Positions 19,288-29,056 of a DNA stretch of 64,000 nucleotides are shown piece by piece; positions within the stretch are counted from its first letter, which is position 1, and the number at the start of each line of letters is the position of its first letter. The DNA is from Rouxiella silvae (GTDB lineage: Bacteria; Pseudomonadota; Gammaproteobacteria; Enterobacterales; Enterobacteriaceae). The DNA lies in contig NZ_MRWD01000016.1 in NCBI RefSeq assembly GCF_002093625.1, forward strand, positions 1-64,000. Reading direction: 5' to 3'. A model generated the notes under the pieces. That model worked only from the letters and a program-made list of their open reading frames with translations. It was not told the DNA's origin and ran no database searches. The position numbers and the translations under genes were made by a program.

Positions 19288-20307
19288 ATGGAAATTGACT
19301 CAGTCTCTCGAAAAATAAACACGCCAATATTGATACCTAGCACCGTGGCTCTGCAAACATCAATGCCAGCGAATATACAGGTCACAAACTCATCACAGCT
19401 TGCGGCGTCCTTTCAGGCCTCAGAAGCGGTGGTACAACCCTGTAGAATAAAGTCTGATTACAATATAATGGTCATGCCAGACCACTCGTCCCTAATGACA
19501 ACGCTTCGCGAAGTTAAAAAAGAAGTCAGCCAGTTTGTAGAATCCCGACGCCTTAACAATACAAAAACTGACGTCATTTACTGCTTTGATTATGACGACA
19601 CGTTGGTTACCAGAGATTTTGCCCCTGAATATAATTATACCAGTGTAGTTAAACTTTTATTTACCGGTGTGAAAGATGAAAATGCCAATGCGAACTTAAC
19701 CGCTGCGATTAATACTGCCGTTGCGAATTTACCTAAGACTGCAATTGCGAGCGAGATTGAGTCTAAAATTGCCACCGTTACCGCGACTTGGAAACGTAAA
19801 TGGGATGAAATTTCTGTGGCAACTGCGGAAATACTTAAAGACACCGTGAAGGACAGCAGCTATAACTGTATTATTACCGCCCGCGAGTCCAGTAGTGATC
19901 TCACGAAGATCCAGGAATTTTTAGATGAAATGAAAGTTAGTGACATTTTCCCTAAAGAGTCATTACTGTTTTCAGATGACACATCTGTTACTGAGCTTGA
20001 GGGAAGTCATTCTAAATACCAAAAAATAGCATTAGATAGAGATATATTTGAATACAATGAAATATTGACCGATAGAGGGATTTATATCGTTGGCAGTGCT
20101 AACAAGGGACTTGTCATCAAGGAGATTGCAGAAAGTTACAGTAATAAAAACGCCACACCGATTAAAGATATCCTCATCGTCTTTCTAGATGACCGGAAAA
20201 AGCATCATAACCAGCTCGAAGCCGCGATTGGCAGTATGGAAAACGAAAAACCGACTGTGCTTTCTGTTTCCATGCCACCGGACTGGTCCGACACGCGGGG
20301 GCTGTAG
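19288..20307 (+). CDS. HAD-superfamily hydrolase-like protein with disordered N-terminus
   Basis: I cannot name this gene. The catalytic motif I of the HAD fold is D101-Y-D103-D104-T105, motif II is the threonine T197 in IITAR, the motif III lysine is probably K273 (SANKG), and motif IV is D301-D302 in VFLDDRKKH. The set is complete, so phosphatase or phosphotransferase activity is plausible. Residues 1-60 are rich in Ser, Thr, Gln and Asn without a Sec signal, like N-termini of secreted effectors. Residues 128-185 form an inserted Ala-rich, probably helical cap. Codon use is more AT-rich than in neighbouring genes, suggesting transfer. An AAAGGA site lies ten bases before the ATG. Confidence 0.75.
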   Translation: MEIDSVSRKINTPILIPSTVALQTSMPANIQVTNSSQLAASFQASEAVVQPCRIKSDYNIMVMPDHSSLMTTLREVKKEVSQFVESRRLNNTKTDVIYCFDYDDTLVTRDFAPEYNYTSVVKLLFTGVKDENANANLTAAINTAVANLPKTAIASEIESKIATVTATWKRKWDEISVATAEILKDTVKDSSYNCIITARESSSDLTKIQEFLDEMKVSDIFPKESLLFSDDTSVTELEGSHSKYQKIALDRDIFEYNEILTDRGIYIVGSANKGLVIKEIAESYSNKNATPIKDILIVFLDDRKKHHNQLEAAIGSMENEKPTVLSVSMPPDWSDTRGL

Positions 20308-20373
20308 CCGCATCGACTTCAGCGATGAAATGAACATATATTGGGCAGCCTATCCACTGCCCTTAGTCACCGA

Positions 20374-21699
20374 TTATTCAGCCCACAAGGGCAGCGAGGT
20401 TAACCAAGTTTCTCTCTGCGCCTCAATTGTTGCTCCACGCGTCGCGTCTTTATGAGCCTTGGGCTGCGTCTCTTTATTCCCGGCCTTGCCGTCGTTAGCC
20501 AGTCTGTCAGTGAATAGATAGTTAGCAGAGCGGATCTGCTGCTGATATCGATTCTGTCCTGTGCCGTTATCCGCCCATGAAAGCAGCGGCACCACACGCA
20601 CACCAATCTGGTCAAGGCTCTTATAAGGCCAAGGCTTGCTGCCGTTGACGTACTGCGCCATAAAATCTAATGACTTAAGCACCCCGCCGCCGTTGGCCGT
20701 GTGATAATTCCACAGGTCCTGCCCGTTTTCTTTTGCCACTGTCGCCAGCAGACTGATGGCCTGTAGATTGAAATAGCTGTAGTGGAAAGAGCGGGTTCGC
20801 GCCAGCTCAAGCGGCTGAGTTCCGTCAGGTTTAAGCTGAGTTTCGAGCTTGTTCTCCGTCAGCGCCACCATTTTTTTGATAAGGTCTGGCTCGTCGAGAT
20901 ACCAGGCGATGCCTGCAACCTGCGTTGCATACCAGTTGCCGTGGTTATTCTGGGCCTTACTCTCTTTAATCGCCAGCGGGCTGGTTTGCAGCCACTGAAG
21001 ATACTGCTGCATCCACCGGTGCATGGCGTCATCATCATGAGCCGACCATGCGGCATTACCGCGCAGCATCAGCAGTGAATCGACGATGCGGGTGGAAAAA
21101 TAGCGCCCGTCGAGCACCCCGTCGTGTCTCCCTGAGGTAATACCCGGCACGCCCTGCGCATAGTTGAGATTGGGGTTCATGCGCGTACTGGGGACAATAA
21201 ACCAGGCGCGCAGCAGGTTGGCGGCTTTATCGGCATAACGCTGCTGTCCTGAAAAGTACCAGGCCAGCGTGAGGTCCTGCACCCGTGCAGTGAAGGTGGC
21301 CAGCCGCACGCCATCACTTTGATTATTTTTGCTCGCCGGATTGACGTGGCCATCACGTCTGACCCACGGCAACCCATCGGCCTTACTGGGGTCAGCCCAC
21401 CAGTAAGCACTGAGGCTAAGGTAGTCATGTTTGCTGCCGCTCGGCGGCGTCATGCCTTTATCCATCACGCTGAGGCTCGGCTGTTTAAGCGCAGAGTCGG
21501 CCGAGGCAATCAGCCTTTTATAAGCTGCCTGCGTGGGCACGGTTGCTTTGCCCTGTTCAAGCAACTGCTTCACCTGCTGCAACTGATTGGCCTGCATAAA
21601 CGCCAGCGCATTTGGGCCAGCCTCGCTCGCCAAGGCTGAGTCTGTGCTTAACAACGCTAAACATGTCACTACGATTTTAACTTTATGATAATGATTCAT
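20374..21699 (-). CDS. Alginate-lyase-family (PF05426-like) periplasmic protein
   Basis: Sec signal peptide (cleavage near ALA-SEA, residue 25) followed by an alpha/alpha-toroid domain. Family features are LSAYWWADPSKADGLPWVRRDG (about 95-116, quoted in part as YWW and GLPW), the central NNHGNWYATQ with the Asn-His pair expected at the active site, and RTRSFHYSYFN near residue 305. It should be secreted or periplasmic and cleave a uronic-acid polysaccharide, but substrate cannot be read from sequence. No transporter or uronate pathway lies beside it. Length is 441 residues. Confidence 0.85.
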   Translation of the reverse strand: MNHYHKVKIVVTCLALLSTDSALASEAGPNALAFMQANQLQQVKQLLEQGKATVPTQAAYKRLIASADSALKQPSLSVMDKGMTPPSGSKHDYLSLSAYWWADPSKADGLPWVRRDGHVNPASKNNQSDGVRLATFTARVQDLTLAWYFSGQQRYADKAANLLRAWFIVPSTRMNPNLNYAQGVPGITSGRHDGVLDGRYFSTRIVDSLLMLRGNAAWSAHDDDAMHRWMQQYLQWLQTSPLAIKESKAQNNHGNWYATQVAGIAWYLDEPDLIKKMVALTENKLETQLKPDGTQPLELARTRSFHYSYFNLQAISLLATVAKENGQDLWNYHTANGGGVLKSLDFMAQYVNGSKPWPYKSLDQIGVRVVPLLSWADNGTGQNRYQQQIRSANYLFTDRLANDGKAGNKETQPKAHKDATRGATIEAQRETWLTSLPLWAE

Positions 21700-21995
21700 T
21701 GTCCGCCCTTTTACCGATTAGCCTTTTTACCCACGATAACCATTCATCAATCATGACGATGCAGCATTTTTAACCTTTCCGCTAGCCTCAAGGGAACGGG
21801 GGCAATCTTAGAGCAAGGATATTAAGGGTAACGAAACGTTAAATGCGCCACGGACTCACCCTGTAAAACGTGTTGGCTTTCACCCGCGTAATCCGTAACA
21901 TACACGCCAATTAACTGCATGCTGGACTTTGTGGGCGGGCGTCACTCCTCCCTTGCCGCACCGGTGCCCCTTTTTAGATTTTGAGTGTCGAATTA

Positions 21996-22922
21996 ATGTT
22001 TGAAAAACAAGAAATTACCAAAAAAGATCAGGTCAACCTGAACAAACTACAAAAGCGTCTGCGTCGTGACGTCGGCAAGGCAATTGCAGACTTTGGCATG
22101 ATTGAAGAAGGCGACCGCATTATGGTCTGCCTGTCAGGTGGCAAAGACAGCTACACCATGCTGGAAATTTTACGCAATTTGCAGCAGAGCGCGCCGGTCA
22201 ATTTCTCGCTGATTGCCGTGAATCTTGATCAAAAACAGCCTGGTTTCCCGGCGCATATTCTGCCGGAATATCTTGAGCAGCAGGGCGTTGAGTACAAGAT
22301 TGTAGAAGAGAACACCTACGCCATCGTTAAAGACAAGATCCCCGAAGGCAAAACGACCTGCTCACTCTGCTCTCGCCTACGTCGCGGCATTCTATACCGT
22401 ACGGCTACCGAGCTGGGTTGTACTAAAATTGCGCTGGGCCACCACCGCGATGACATTCTGCAAACGCTGTTCCTGAACATGTTCTACGGCGGCAAGCTGA
22501 AAGGAATGCCTCCTAAGCTAATGAGCGACGACGGTAAACATATCGTTATTCGTCCACTGGCCTACTGTCGTGAAAAAGACATCGAGCGTTTTGCGATTGC
22601 CCGTGAATACCCGATTATTCCTTGCAACCTGTGCGGCTCACAGCCCAACCTACAGCGTCAGGTGATTGGCGACATGCTCAAGGACTGGGATAAACGCTAC
22701 CCTGGCCGTATCGAAACCATGTTCAGCGCGATGCAAAACGTGGTGCCTTCGCATTTGAATGATACCAACTTGTTCGACTTCAAGGCGATTCACCACGGCG
22801 GTGAAGTGATTGACGGCGGAGACTTGGCTTTTGATCGCGAAGATATCCCGTTACAGCCGGTAGGTTGGCAGGCTGAAGATGATGCAGTTGTTGAACGTCT
22901 GGATGTCGTACACATTAAATAA
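21996..22922 (+). CDS. ttcA: TtcA, tRNA 2-thiocytidine-32 synthetase
   Basis: Adds sulfur to cytidine 32 of certain tRNAs. The PP-loop SGGKDS is at residues 47-52, and cysteine pairs CSLC and CNLCG (around 120 and 208) hold the iron-sulfur cluster. The start at 21996 ([10 protein letters not shown]) is chosen over an in-frame TTG at 21981 by alignment with E. coli TtcA; length is 308 residues against 311. In E. coli dbpA, fnrS and zntB follow; here an ABC cassette is interposed. Confidence 0.95.
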   Translation: MFEKQEITKKDQVNLNKLQKRLRRDVGKAIADFGMIEEGDRIMVCLSGGKDSYTMLEILRNLQQSAPVNFSLIAVNLDQKQPGFPAHILPEYLEQQGVEYKIVEENTYAIVKDKIPEGKTTCSLCSRLRRGILYRTATELGCTKIALGHHRDDILQTLFLNMFYGGKLKGMPPKLMSDDGKHIVIRPLAYCREKDIERFAIAREYPIIPCNLCGSQPNLQRQVIGDMLKDWDKRYPGRIETMFSAMQNVVPSHLNDTNLFDFKAIHHGGEVIDGGDLAFDREDIPLQPVGWQAEDDAVVERLDVVHIK

Positions 22923-22987
22923 CACTGAAATACAGCGCTGATAAACGAATGATTTACAACGTTTAGACGGCCTGAAAATTCAAAAAA

Positions 22988-23021
22988 ACGCGCCGAAAAC
23001 TCAACGTTTGGCGCGTTTTTT
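22988..23021. terminator. Bidirectional terminator between ttcA and the ABC operon
   Basis: ACGCGCC and GGCGCGT form a 7-bp stem around a 15-base loop, with A-runs on the left and T-runs on the right. It suits both ttcA and the convergent ABC operon ending at 23039. Confidence 0.85.
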
Positions 23022-23038
23022 ATGACCAGCACGCTTCC

Positions 23039-24637
23039 TTAAGCATGCTGCTCCTGTAGCCAACCGACGCGCATTTCTGGCACCGAACGCAGCAGTTCAC
23101 GGGTGTAACTGTCCAGTGGTTCTGCCAGTGTGTTAAACACTGAACCGTTGCGAACGATTTCCCCTTTAAACAGCACGGCAACATCGTCGGCCACCTCACG
23201 CACCACCTGCAAATCGTGAGTAATAAACAGGTATGATATCCCTGTTTGCTCCTGAATCTGTCGCAGCAGCGCCAACACATCGCGGGCCACCAGTGGATCA
23301 AGCGCCGAAGTCGGTTCATCACAAATAATCAGTTTTGGCTCAGCGGCCAACGCCCTTGCAATGCAAACACGCTGTTTTTGCCCGCCGGATAGCGCAGCCG
23401 GATAACGCGCTGCAAGTTCACTGTTAAGCCCTACCTGTGCCAGTAGCTCTGCTACGCGCGCCTCACGCTGTTTACGATTGAGTGAGGTAAAACATTCGAG
23501 CACGCGGGAGACTTGCCTGCCGATCATCTCTTTGGGATTCAGCGCGGTATCAGGAATTTGATGAATAAGCTGAATATCTCGCAGCTGTTGTCGAGTGCGG
23601 GATTTTAGACCGGCGGCCAACGGCTGATTGGCGAGGCTTACGCTGCCGCTTTCCGGTACATGCAGGCCACAAATGACCTTGCCCAACGTGGATTTTCCCG
23701 ATCCTGATTCACCAATTACCGCTAGCGTTCTGCCACGAGAAAGTGACAGTGTGACATTTTTCAGCACGGGCTGATGATGATAGCGCGCACTGATATTGTC
23801 GATACGCAGCAGTTCAGGCTGATTCATCGGCATCGGCTCGCGATGTTCACCCTGCGCATTGAGCAGGCGTCGTGTATAGTCCTCAGCCGGTGAGTTTAAC
23901 AGTTGCTGGGTCGGTGCATGCTCAACAGTTTTGCCATGTTGCAGCACCATAATTCGGTCACTGATTTGCGCCACCACCGCCAAGTCGTGAGAGATATAAA
24001 TTGCCGCCACGCCGGAAATACGGATAACGTCGGCAATCGCCTTGAGCACGCCGAGCTGGGTGGTGACATCTAACGCGGTGGTCGGCTCGTCAAAAATAAG
24101 CAGTTCAGGGCCTGCGCACAGTGCCATGGCAATCATCGCCCGCTGTAGCTGGCCGCCGGAAACCTGATGCGGATAACGCTGATAAAACTGTGCCGGGTCC
24201 GGCAGCCCCAACTGACTGAAAAGCGCAATCGCTTTAGCCTGAGCCTGCTGGCGCGGCAAAATGCGGTGTTTCAGCGTTGCCTCAATAACCTGCTCACCGA
24301 GGGTAATTGCTGGGTTAAACGACGCCCCCGCAGACTGGGCAACGTAGGCTATTTTTTTGCCACGAATCGTCCTCAGCTGCCGCGGCGACTGGCGATTCAG
24401 ACAGGTATCTTTAAACTGAATTTTGCCAGACTCAATGCGCATACCGTCGCGACAGTGGCCAAGTATCGCTAAACCAATGGTCGATTTACCGGCACCGGAC
24501 TCACCAATCAGGCCCAACACTTCTCCCGCCCGCAGGTCGAAGGAGACATTGTCGACCAATCTACGCTTCGCCTTATCGGCTGAAACTACCACCAACTGTT
24601 CAACGCACAGCAGCGGAGCCTGTTTAGCATCAGCCAT
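23039..24637 (-). CDS. Peptide/nickel-type ABC transporter, fused double ATPase
   Basis: Two complete nucleotide-binding domains in one chain of 532 residues, equivalent to a DppD-DppF fusion. First: GESGAGKST (about 44-52) and signature VSGGQLQR, Walker B LLIFDEPT. Second: GESGSGKST (about 312-320), signature LSGGQKQR and LIICDEPT. Its start overlaps the upstream permease stop by 8 bp. Last gene of the operon SBP-permease-permease-ATPase. The substrate cannot be told from the ATPase. Confidence 0.9.
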   Translation of the reverse strand: MADAKQAPLLCVEQLVVVSADKAKRRLVDNVSFDLRAGEVLGLIGESGAGKSTIGLAILGHCRDGMRIESGKIQFKDTCLNRQSPRQLRTIRGKKIAYVAQSAGASFNPAITLGEQVIEATLKHRILPRQQAQAKAIALFSQLGLPDPAQFYQRYPHQVSGGQLQRAMIAMALCAGPELLIFDEPTTALDVTTQLGVLKAIADVIRISGVAAIYISHDLAVVAQISDRIMVLQHGKTVEHAPTQQLLNSPAEDYTRRLLNAQGEHREPMPMNQPELLRIDNISARYHHQPVLKNVTLSLSRGRTLAVIGESGSGKSTLGKVICGLHVPESGSVSLANQPLAAGLKSRTRQQLRDIQLIHQIPDTALNPKEMIGRQVSRVLECFTSLNRKQREARVAELLAQVGLNSELAARYPAALSGGQKQRVCIARALAAEPKLIICDEPTSALDPLVARDVLALLRQIQEQTGISYLFITHDLQVVREVADDVAVLFKGEIVRNGSVFNTLAEPLDSYTRELLRSVPEMRVGWLQEQHA

Positions 24638-25448
24638 GATGGCCTCCCCAGGAGCGTGATGTACCGCTCATTAGCCAGTCGGCGACTGCGTTAATCGCCA
24701 ACGCCAGGACTGCAATTGCACCACCAGGAACCAGCGCGGCCCAGACGCCAAACAGAATACCGTCTTTGTTATCACGCGCCAATCCGCCCCAGTCCGCCGT
24801 CGGTGGCTGAATACCCAGCCCAAGGAATGAGAGCGCCGAAAGAAACAGCAAAATAAAGATAAAGCGCAGGCCAAATTCGGCAATAAGCGTTTGCAGGGCG
24901 TTAGGCAAAATCACCCGCCAGAGGATCCAAACAAGGCTTTCACCGCGCAGTCTGGCGACATCCACAAACTCCATAATGCCAATGTCCACCGCCAACGCAC
25001 GCGCCACCCGCAGCACGCGCGTTGACTCCAGCAAACCCAACACCAGCGTCAGCGTCAGAATGGTTTTCGGCAATACCGCCAACACGATCAGTGCAAAAAT
25101 CAGCGTCGGGATAGCCATCACAATATCGTTGAGGCGTGAAATGGTCTGATCAAGCCAGCCCCCGCTGACGCCGGCAATAAAGCCGAGCGTGCAGCCAACG
25201 GCAAAGGCCAACAGTGCCGCTAACGTGGTCACGCCAAGCGACACGCGGGTGCCCCAAATCATGCGCGACAGCAGGTCGCGTCCCAAATTGTCGGTGCCGA
25301 GACGCAGCGTCGCGTCTGGTGCCTGCCAGGCCATGCCGATGACTTTATCTGGCGCATACGGAGCCAGCCAAGGGGCAAAAATAGCAACCAGCACAAACAG
25401 GGTCAGCCCTATCAGTCCTAAAATTGCCGTGGGTTTTAATGCGGGCAT
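24630..25448 (-). CDS. Peptide/nickel-type ABC transporter permease (DppC-like)
   Basis: An inner-membrane subunit of 272 residues with a short N-terminal extension, the LRLGTDNLGRDLLSRMIWG sequence typical of DppC/OppC proteins (about residues 48-66), and the EAA loop near VARLRGESLVWILWRVILPN. About six membrane spans. Overlaps the ATPase gene and lies 23 bp behind the other permease. Confidence 0.9.
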   Translation of the reverse strand: MPALKPTAILGLIGLTLFVLVAIFAPWLAPYAPDKVIGMAWQAPDATLRLGTDNLGRDLLSRMIWGTRVSLGVTTLAALLAFAVGCTLGFIAGVSGGWLDQTISRLNDIVMAIPTLIFALIVLAVLPKTILTLTLVLGLLESTRVLRVARALAVDIGIMEFVDVARLRGESLVWILWRVILPNALQTLIAEFGLRFIFILLFLSALSFLGLGIQPPTADWGGLARDNKDGILFGVWAALVPGGAIAVLALAINAVADWLMSGTSRSWGGHHG

Positions 25449-25471
25449 CTAAACAATTCCTTGGGTAGCGC

Positions 25472-26461
25472 TTAACGGCTGTGGCGTAATCGCGGGTTAG
25501 CGACCAGCGCCAGTACGTCGGCCAAAAGATTCAATAAAATATAAATTCCCGCCAGCAGCAGCGCACAGTCCTGCATCACAGGAATATCGCGCTTGCTGAT
25601 GCTGTCGACCATGTACTGCCCCAAGCCAGGATAAACAAATACGTTTTCAACAATAACCACCCCAACCATTAAATAGGCCAAGTTGATAGCGACCACGTTG
25701 ATGATAGGCCCCAGCGCGTTGGGTAACACGTGACGCCAGAGAATACGCGCAGGCGTTAATCCCTTGAGTAGCGCAGTGTCAACGTAGGCAGCACTTTGTG
25801 CGGCAATAAGCGCCGCGCGGGTCATGTTGCTCATGTGCCCGACAATCGCCAGCACCAGCGTGGCGCACGGCAGGGCAATCGCTGAAAGTCTGGCCGAGAA
25901 CGACATCGAGTCTGACAGCGTACTGTTGCTCGGTGCCCATGCCAGCGTAATGGCAAATATCAGAATCAACAGATAACCGGAGAAAAACTCCGGCAGCGCC
26001 ACGGCTGCGCGTGCTACACCATTGAGCAGGGTATCGATGATCCCCCCTTGATAGCGCACTGACAAAAATCCTATCGCCAGCGCCAATGGCACGGCAATCA
26101 CTGCGGTACATCCGGCTAAAAATAGCGTATTCCCGAGGCGGGTAAACAGCGGGCCAGCAATGGCCTGACGGCTGGTGTAGCTAATGCCAAAATCACCGTG
26201 CACAATTCCCGCCAACCAGCTTAGGTAGCGACCCACGGCAGGCTTGTCGAGCCCCAACTGAAGGTTGAGTTCTCGAATGGCATCCGGCGTTGCGGTTTGT
26301 CCGAGAATGGCGGTGGCAGCATTGCCCGGCAACAGCTGTACGCCAATAAATATCAGCACCGACACGGCCAATACCATCAACAGGCCGTAGCACAGACGCA
26401 GCGCAACAAGGCGTAGCAAAGAGGAACGGCCCAAAGGCCGTTGCGTAGTAAGTTCCGACAT
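25472..26461 (-). CDS. Peptide/nickel-type ABC transporter permease (DppB-like)
   Basis: The start is placed at 26461 (MSELTTQRPL), 20 codons inside the longest frame, because the upstream part overlaps the SBP gene stop and looks non-native. The 329-residue product has DppB hallmarks: LGLDKPAVGRYLSWL, GDFGISYTSRQ (about 100-125) and the C-terminal ENVFVYPGLGQYMVDSI. Six membrane spans are expected. Confidence 0.88.
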   Translation of the reverse strand: MSELTTQRPLGRSSLLRLVALRLCYGLLMVLAVSVLIFIGVQLLPGNAATAILGQTATPDAIRELNLQLGLDKPAVGRYLSWLAGIVHGDFGISYTSRQAIAGPLFTRLGNTLFLAGCTAVIAVPLALAIGFLSVRYQGGIIDTLLNGVARAAVALPEFFSGYLLILIFAITLAWAPSNSTLSDSMSFSARLSAIALPCATLVLAIVGHMSNMTRAALIAAQSAAYVDTALLKGLTPARILWRHVLPNALGPIINVVAINLAYLMVGVVIVENVFVYPGLGQYMVDSISKRDIPVMQDCALLLAGIYILLNLLADVLALVANPRLRHSR

Positions 26462-26489
26462 GACGTTTACCTGATCTCTATCCCGCGTA

Positions 26490-28037
26490 TTAGCTTTCAA
26501 TCCAGACTTTCTCTGCCGCACGGTTGCCGCTTAATGGCATGCCGGGAATAGACGTAAAGCCTTTAATCTTGCTCGAGCAGCCGTCTAGCGCGTCGGCGTA
26601 AAGCGGGATAACTTCACTGCCCTGGTCCACCAGCATCACCTGAATATCATGATAAATCTGCTTGCGCTTCGCTTCGTTGGCTTCTCCGCGCGCGGCTTTC
26701 ACCATCGCGTCGAAGGCCGGCACGTGCCAGGCGGACTCGTTCCACGAGGACTGGCTGGTGAACACCAGCGACAGCATGGCATCGGCGGTTGGACGGCTGG
26801 CCCAGTTGGAAGAAACAAACACTTTCTTCTGCCAGGTATCGTTCCAGAAGGCATCGTCCGGCACGTGATCCACCTTGATATCGATGCCGGCCTTCGCCGC
26901 CGACTGTTGATAAAGCTGCGCCGCATCGACCGATCCCGGGAAGCCAGCATCAGCGACCGAAAGCGTTAATGGACCGCTAAATCCTGACTTTTTCCAGTGG
27001 AAACGCGCCTGGTCTGGGTCATAGGGGCGCTGTGGAATGTCTGCGGCGAAATAACGATTCGACGGGAAGAAGGGATTATCATTGGCCACGCTGGCAAAGC
27101 CGCCGAGCACGGTATCAATAATCTGCTTGCGGTCAATGGCGTATTTAAGTGCCAGACGGCCGTCCACGTTGTTGAAAGGTGCAAGATTAGACAGACCAGG
27201 GAAGGTGTAAATCGCACTGTCTTTCGCACGCACCAGTTGAATGTTTGGCATGTGCTGAATGCGACCCACGATACGAGGATTAACGCGGTTAATCAGCTGC
27301 GCCGAACCGCTGACCAAGGCCGCGACGCGTGCAGTTGAATCATTCATGGCCAGCGTTTCTACAGAATCAACGTGTCCGCGCGCACTGTTCCAGTGGTTAG
27401 GATTGCGTTTGGTTAGCGTCGAGACGCCCGGCTGGAACTTCTCAAGAATAAATGCGCCGGTGCCGATGCCTTTATCAAAGCTTTCGTTTTCGGCGGTGAT
27501 AACAAAGTGCACCGCACTCAGTAGCCAGACGAACTCAACGTCCGGCGAGTTCAGCTTAAGGGTGACTTCATGGTCTCCGCTAGCCGTAATTGACTCAACC
27601 GGCTCGAGATAGCCTTTAACGGGCGAGGTCGACTTCTCACCGCGGTGGTGGTTGAGCGAATAAACCACGTCTTTAGCGCCCAGTGTGCGTCCGTCATGGA
27701 ACTGTACGCCTTGGCGGATTTTCAGCACCCAAGTTTTACTGTTATCGGAGGATGACCAGGACTCGGCCAACGAAGGTGCCAGCTCGGCCTTCTCATCAAT
27801 TTCGACCAGGCTGTTAAAAATTTGCGAACCGACGAAATACATGTAGGTTTCAAACCAGAATGCCGGGTCAAGCCGGTCAGTGCTGGAGGCGTTATCAACG
27901 CCGACAACCAGATGACCGCCCTTTTTAGGCACAGCCGCTTCATCTGCAAAGGCGTTTGAAAACGGCCACAGTGAGCCGGTTGCCGCAGCAATGGAAATTG
28001 CCCCTGCACTTTTGATAAAAGAACGACGATCTATCAT
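26490..28037 (-). CDS. Family-5 (peptide-type) ABC substrate-binding protein, Tat-type signal
   Basis: SBP_bac_5 protein of 515 residues. The N-terminus MIDRRSFIKSAGA carries a twin-arginine motif (RRSFIK) and a cleavage site near AFA-DEA, so export folded through Tat is likely. The family motif WVLKIRQGVQFHDGRTLGAKDVVYSL lies about 95-120 (core FHDG). It heads the operon. From memory it resembles the TIGR04028 KPN_01854-type group, but I cannot confirm this without a search. Upstream, 100 bp away on the same strand, is mmuM. Confidence 0.88.
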   Translation of the reverse strand: MIDRRSFIKSAGAISIAAATGSLWPFSNAFADEAAVPKKGGHLVVGVDNASSTDRLDPAFWFETYMYFVGSQIFNSLVEIDEKAELAPSLAESWSSSDNSKTWVLKIRQGVQFHDGRTLGAKDVVYSLNHHRGEKSTSPVKGYLEPVESITASGDHEVTLKLNSPDVEFVWLLSAVHFVITAENESFDKGIGTGAFILEKFQPGVSTLTKRNPNHWNSARGHVDSVETLAMNDSTARVAALVSGSAQLINRVNPRIVGRIQHMPNIQLVRAKDSAIYTFPGLSNLAPFNNVDGRLALKYAIDRKQIIDTVLGGFASVANDNPFFPSNRYFAADIPQRPYDPDQARFHWKKSGFSGPLTLSVADAGFPGSVDAAQLYQQSAAKAGIDIKVDHVPDDAFWNDTWQKKVFVSSNWASRPTADAMLSLVFTSQSSWNESAWHVPAFDAMVKAARGEANEAKRKQIYHDIQVMLVDQGSEVIPLYADALDGCSSKIKGFTSIPGMPLSGNRAAEKVWIES

Positions 28038-28138
28038 GAATGTTTCCCTTAGCGAGGGATGCCCCTCTCTATCTCAGCTATTTCAAAAAATGCCTTAATA
28101 TTGTCTGTATAAAGACATAAAACACTTTCTGGATATTA

Positions 28139-29056
28139 TTATTTTGCGCTAAGCGCCTGACTCAGCGCAGCAATGTGCTCCGGCCCGATACCGCAGCAGC
28201 CGCCAATCATGGTGGCTCCCGCCGTTACCCATTCTTCAGCAAAGCTCAAATAGCCCTGTGGATCGGTATCTTTACGCATTTCACTCAGGCCTTCGTTAGC
28301 GCCGCGTTTGTTGTCAGAAGGCTCAAAGGCGTTGGCATAGACGCCAATTTCGAGCTGTGTACTGTGCTGTTTCGTCACGCGGCTCGCCTCTTTTACCGCG
28401 CTGGCCATCACTTCTGGGCGACTACAGTTGAACAACACCGCGTGCGCCTTTAATCGCAATACCGCGTTCACCGCATCAGTAATCGATTCACCCGAGCGCA
28501 ATCGTGCCGCACCCTGCTCGTCTAGACTGTCTTCTAATGTAAACGACAGCCACAGTGGCCGGTTGTCGTTGCCCAACGCTTCTCGTATCAACTCAACTTC
28601 GGCCACTGAACTTTGCGTCTCGGCCAGCCAATAATCTACGTATGGACTGAGCTGAGCCACCAGCACGTCGAGCAGCGCACGTGCCTTTATGGGTTCAAAC
28701 AGGTCTGGACGATAGGAGCCGAGCACCGGCGGCAGCGAACCGGCTACTTTAACCGGTGATGGCGAGGCCTCTGCGGCTTCTCGCGCCAGTTTTCCTGACA
28801 GGGCAATTAATTCTGCACCGCGCCGTGCAAAAACCTCGTCGCTGACGTGGAACGGCACTACGGCATAGCTGTTGGTGCTAATAACCTGAGAACCGGCAGC
28901 AATAAAGGCATCGTGCGCCTGTCGAACGAAGTGCGGTGCCTCCATTAATGCCAGCGCGGACCACTCTGGCTGACGAAACGGTGCGCCCATTCGAGCAAGT
29001 TCACGGCCCATACCGCCATCAAGTATCACAATGTTATTATTCATCTTTTGTTGCAT
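28139..29056 (-). CDS. mmuM: Homocysteine S-methyltransferase, MmuM type
   Basis: Transfers a methyl group from S-methylmethionine (or SAM) to homocysteine to give methionine. Zinc ligands are Cys in LFNCSRPE (about residue 210) and the pair in GGCCGIGP near the C-terminus. The N-terminal LDGGMGRELARMGAP is typical. The product is about 300 residues; the start could be 29056 or the Met at 29044. No S-methylmethionine permease (mmuP) is adjacent; the ABC importer downstream on the same strand takes that position. Confidence 0.9.
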   Translation of the reverse strand: MQQKMNNNIVILDGGMGRELARMGAPFRQPEWSALALMEAPHFVRQAHDAFIAAGSQVISTNSYAVVPFHVSDEVFARRGAELIALSGKLAREAAEASPSPVKVAGSLPPVLGSYRPDLFEPIKARALLDVLVAQLSPYVDYWLAETQSSVAEVELIREALGNDNRPLWLSFTLEDSLDEQGAARLRSGESITDAVNAVLRLKAHAVLFNCSRPEVMASAVKEASRVTKQHSTQLEIGVYANAFEPSDNKRGANEGLSEMRKDTDPQGYLSFAEEWVTAGATMIGGCCGIGPEHIAALSQALSAK

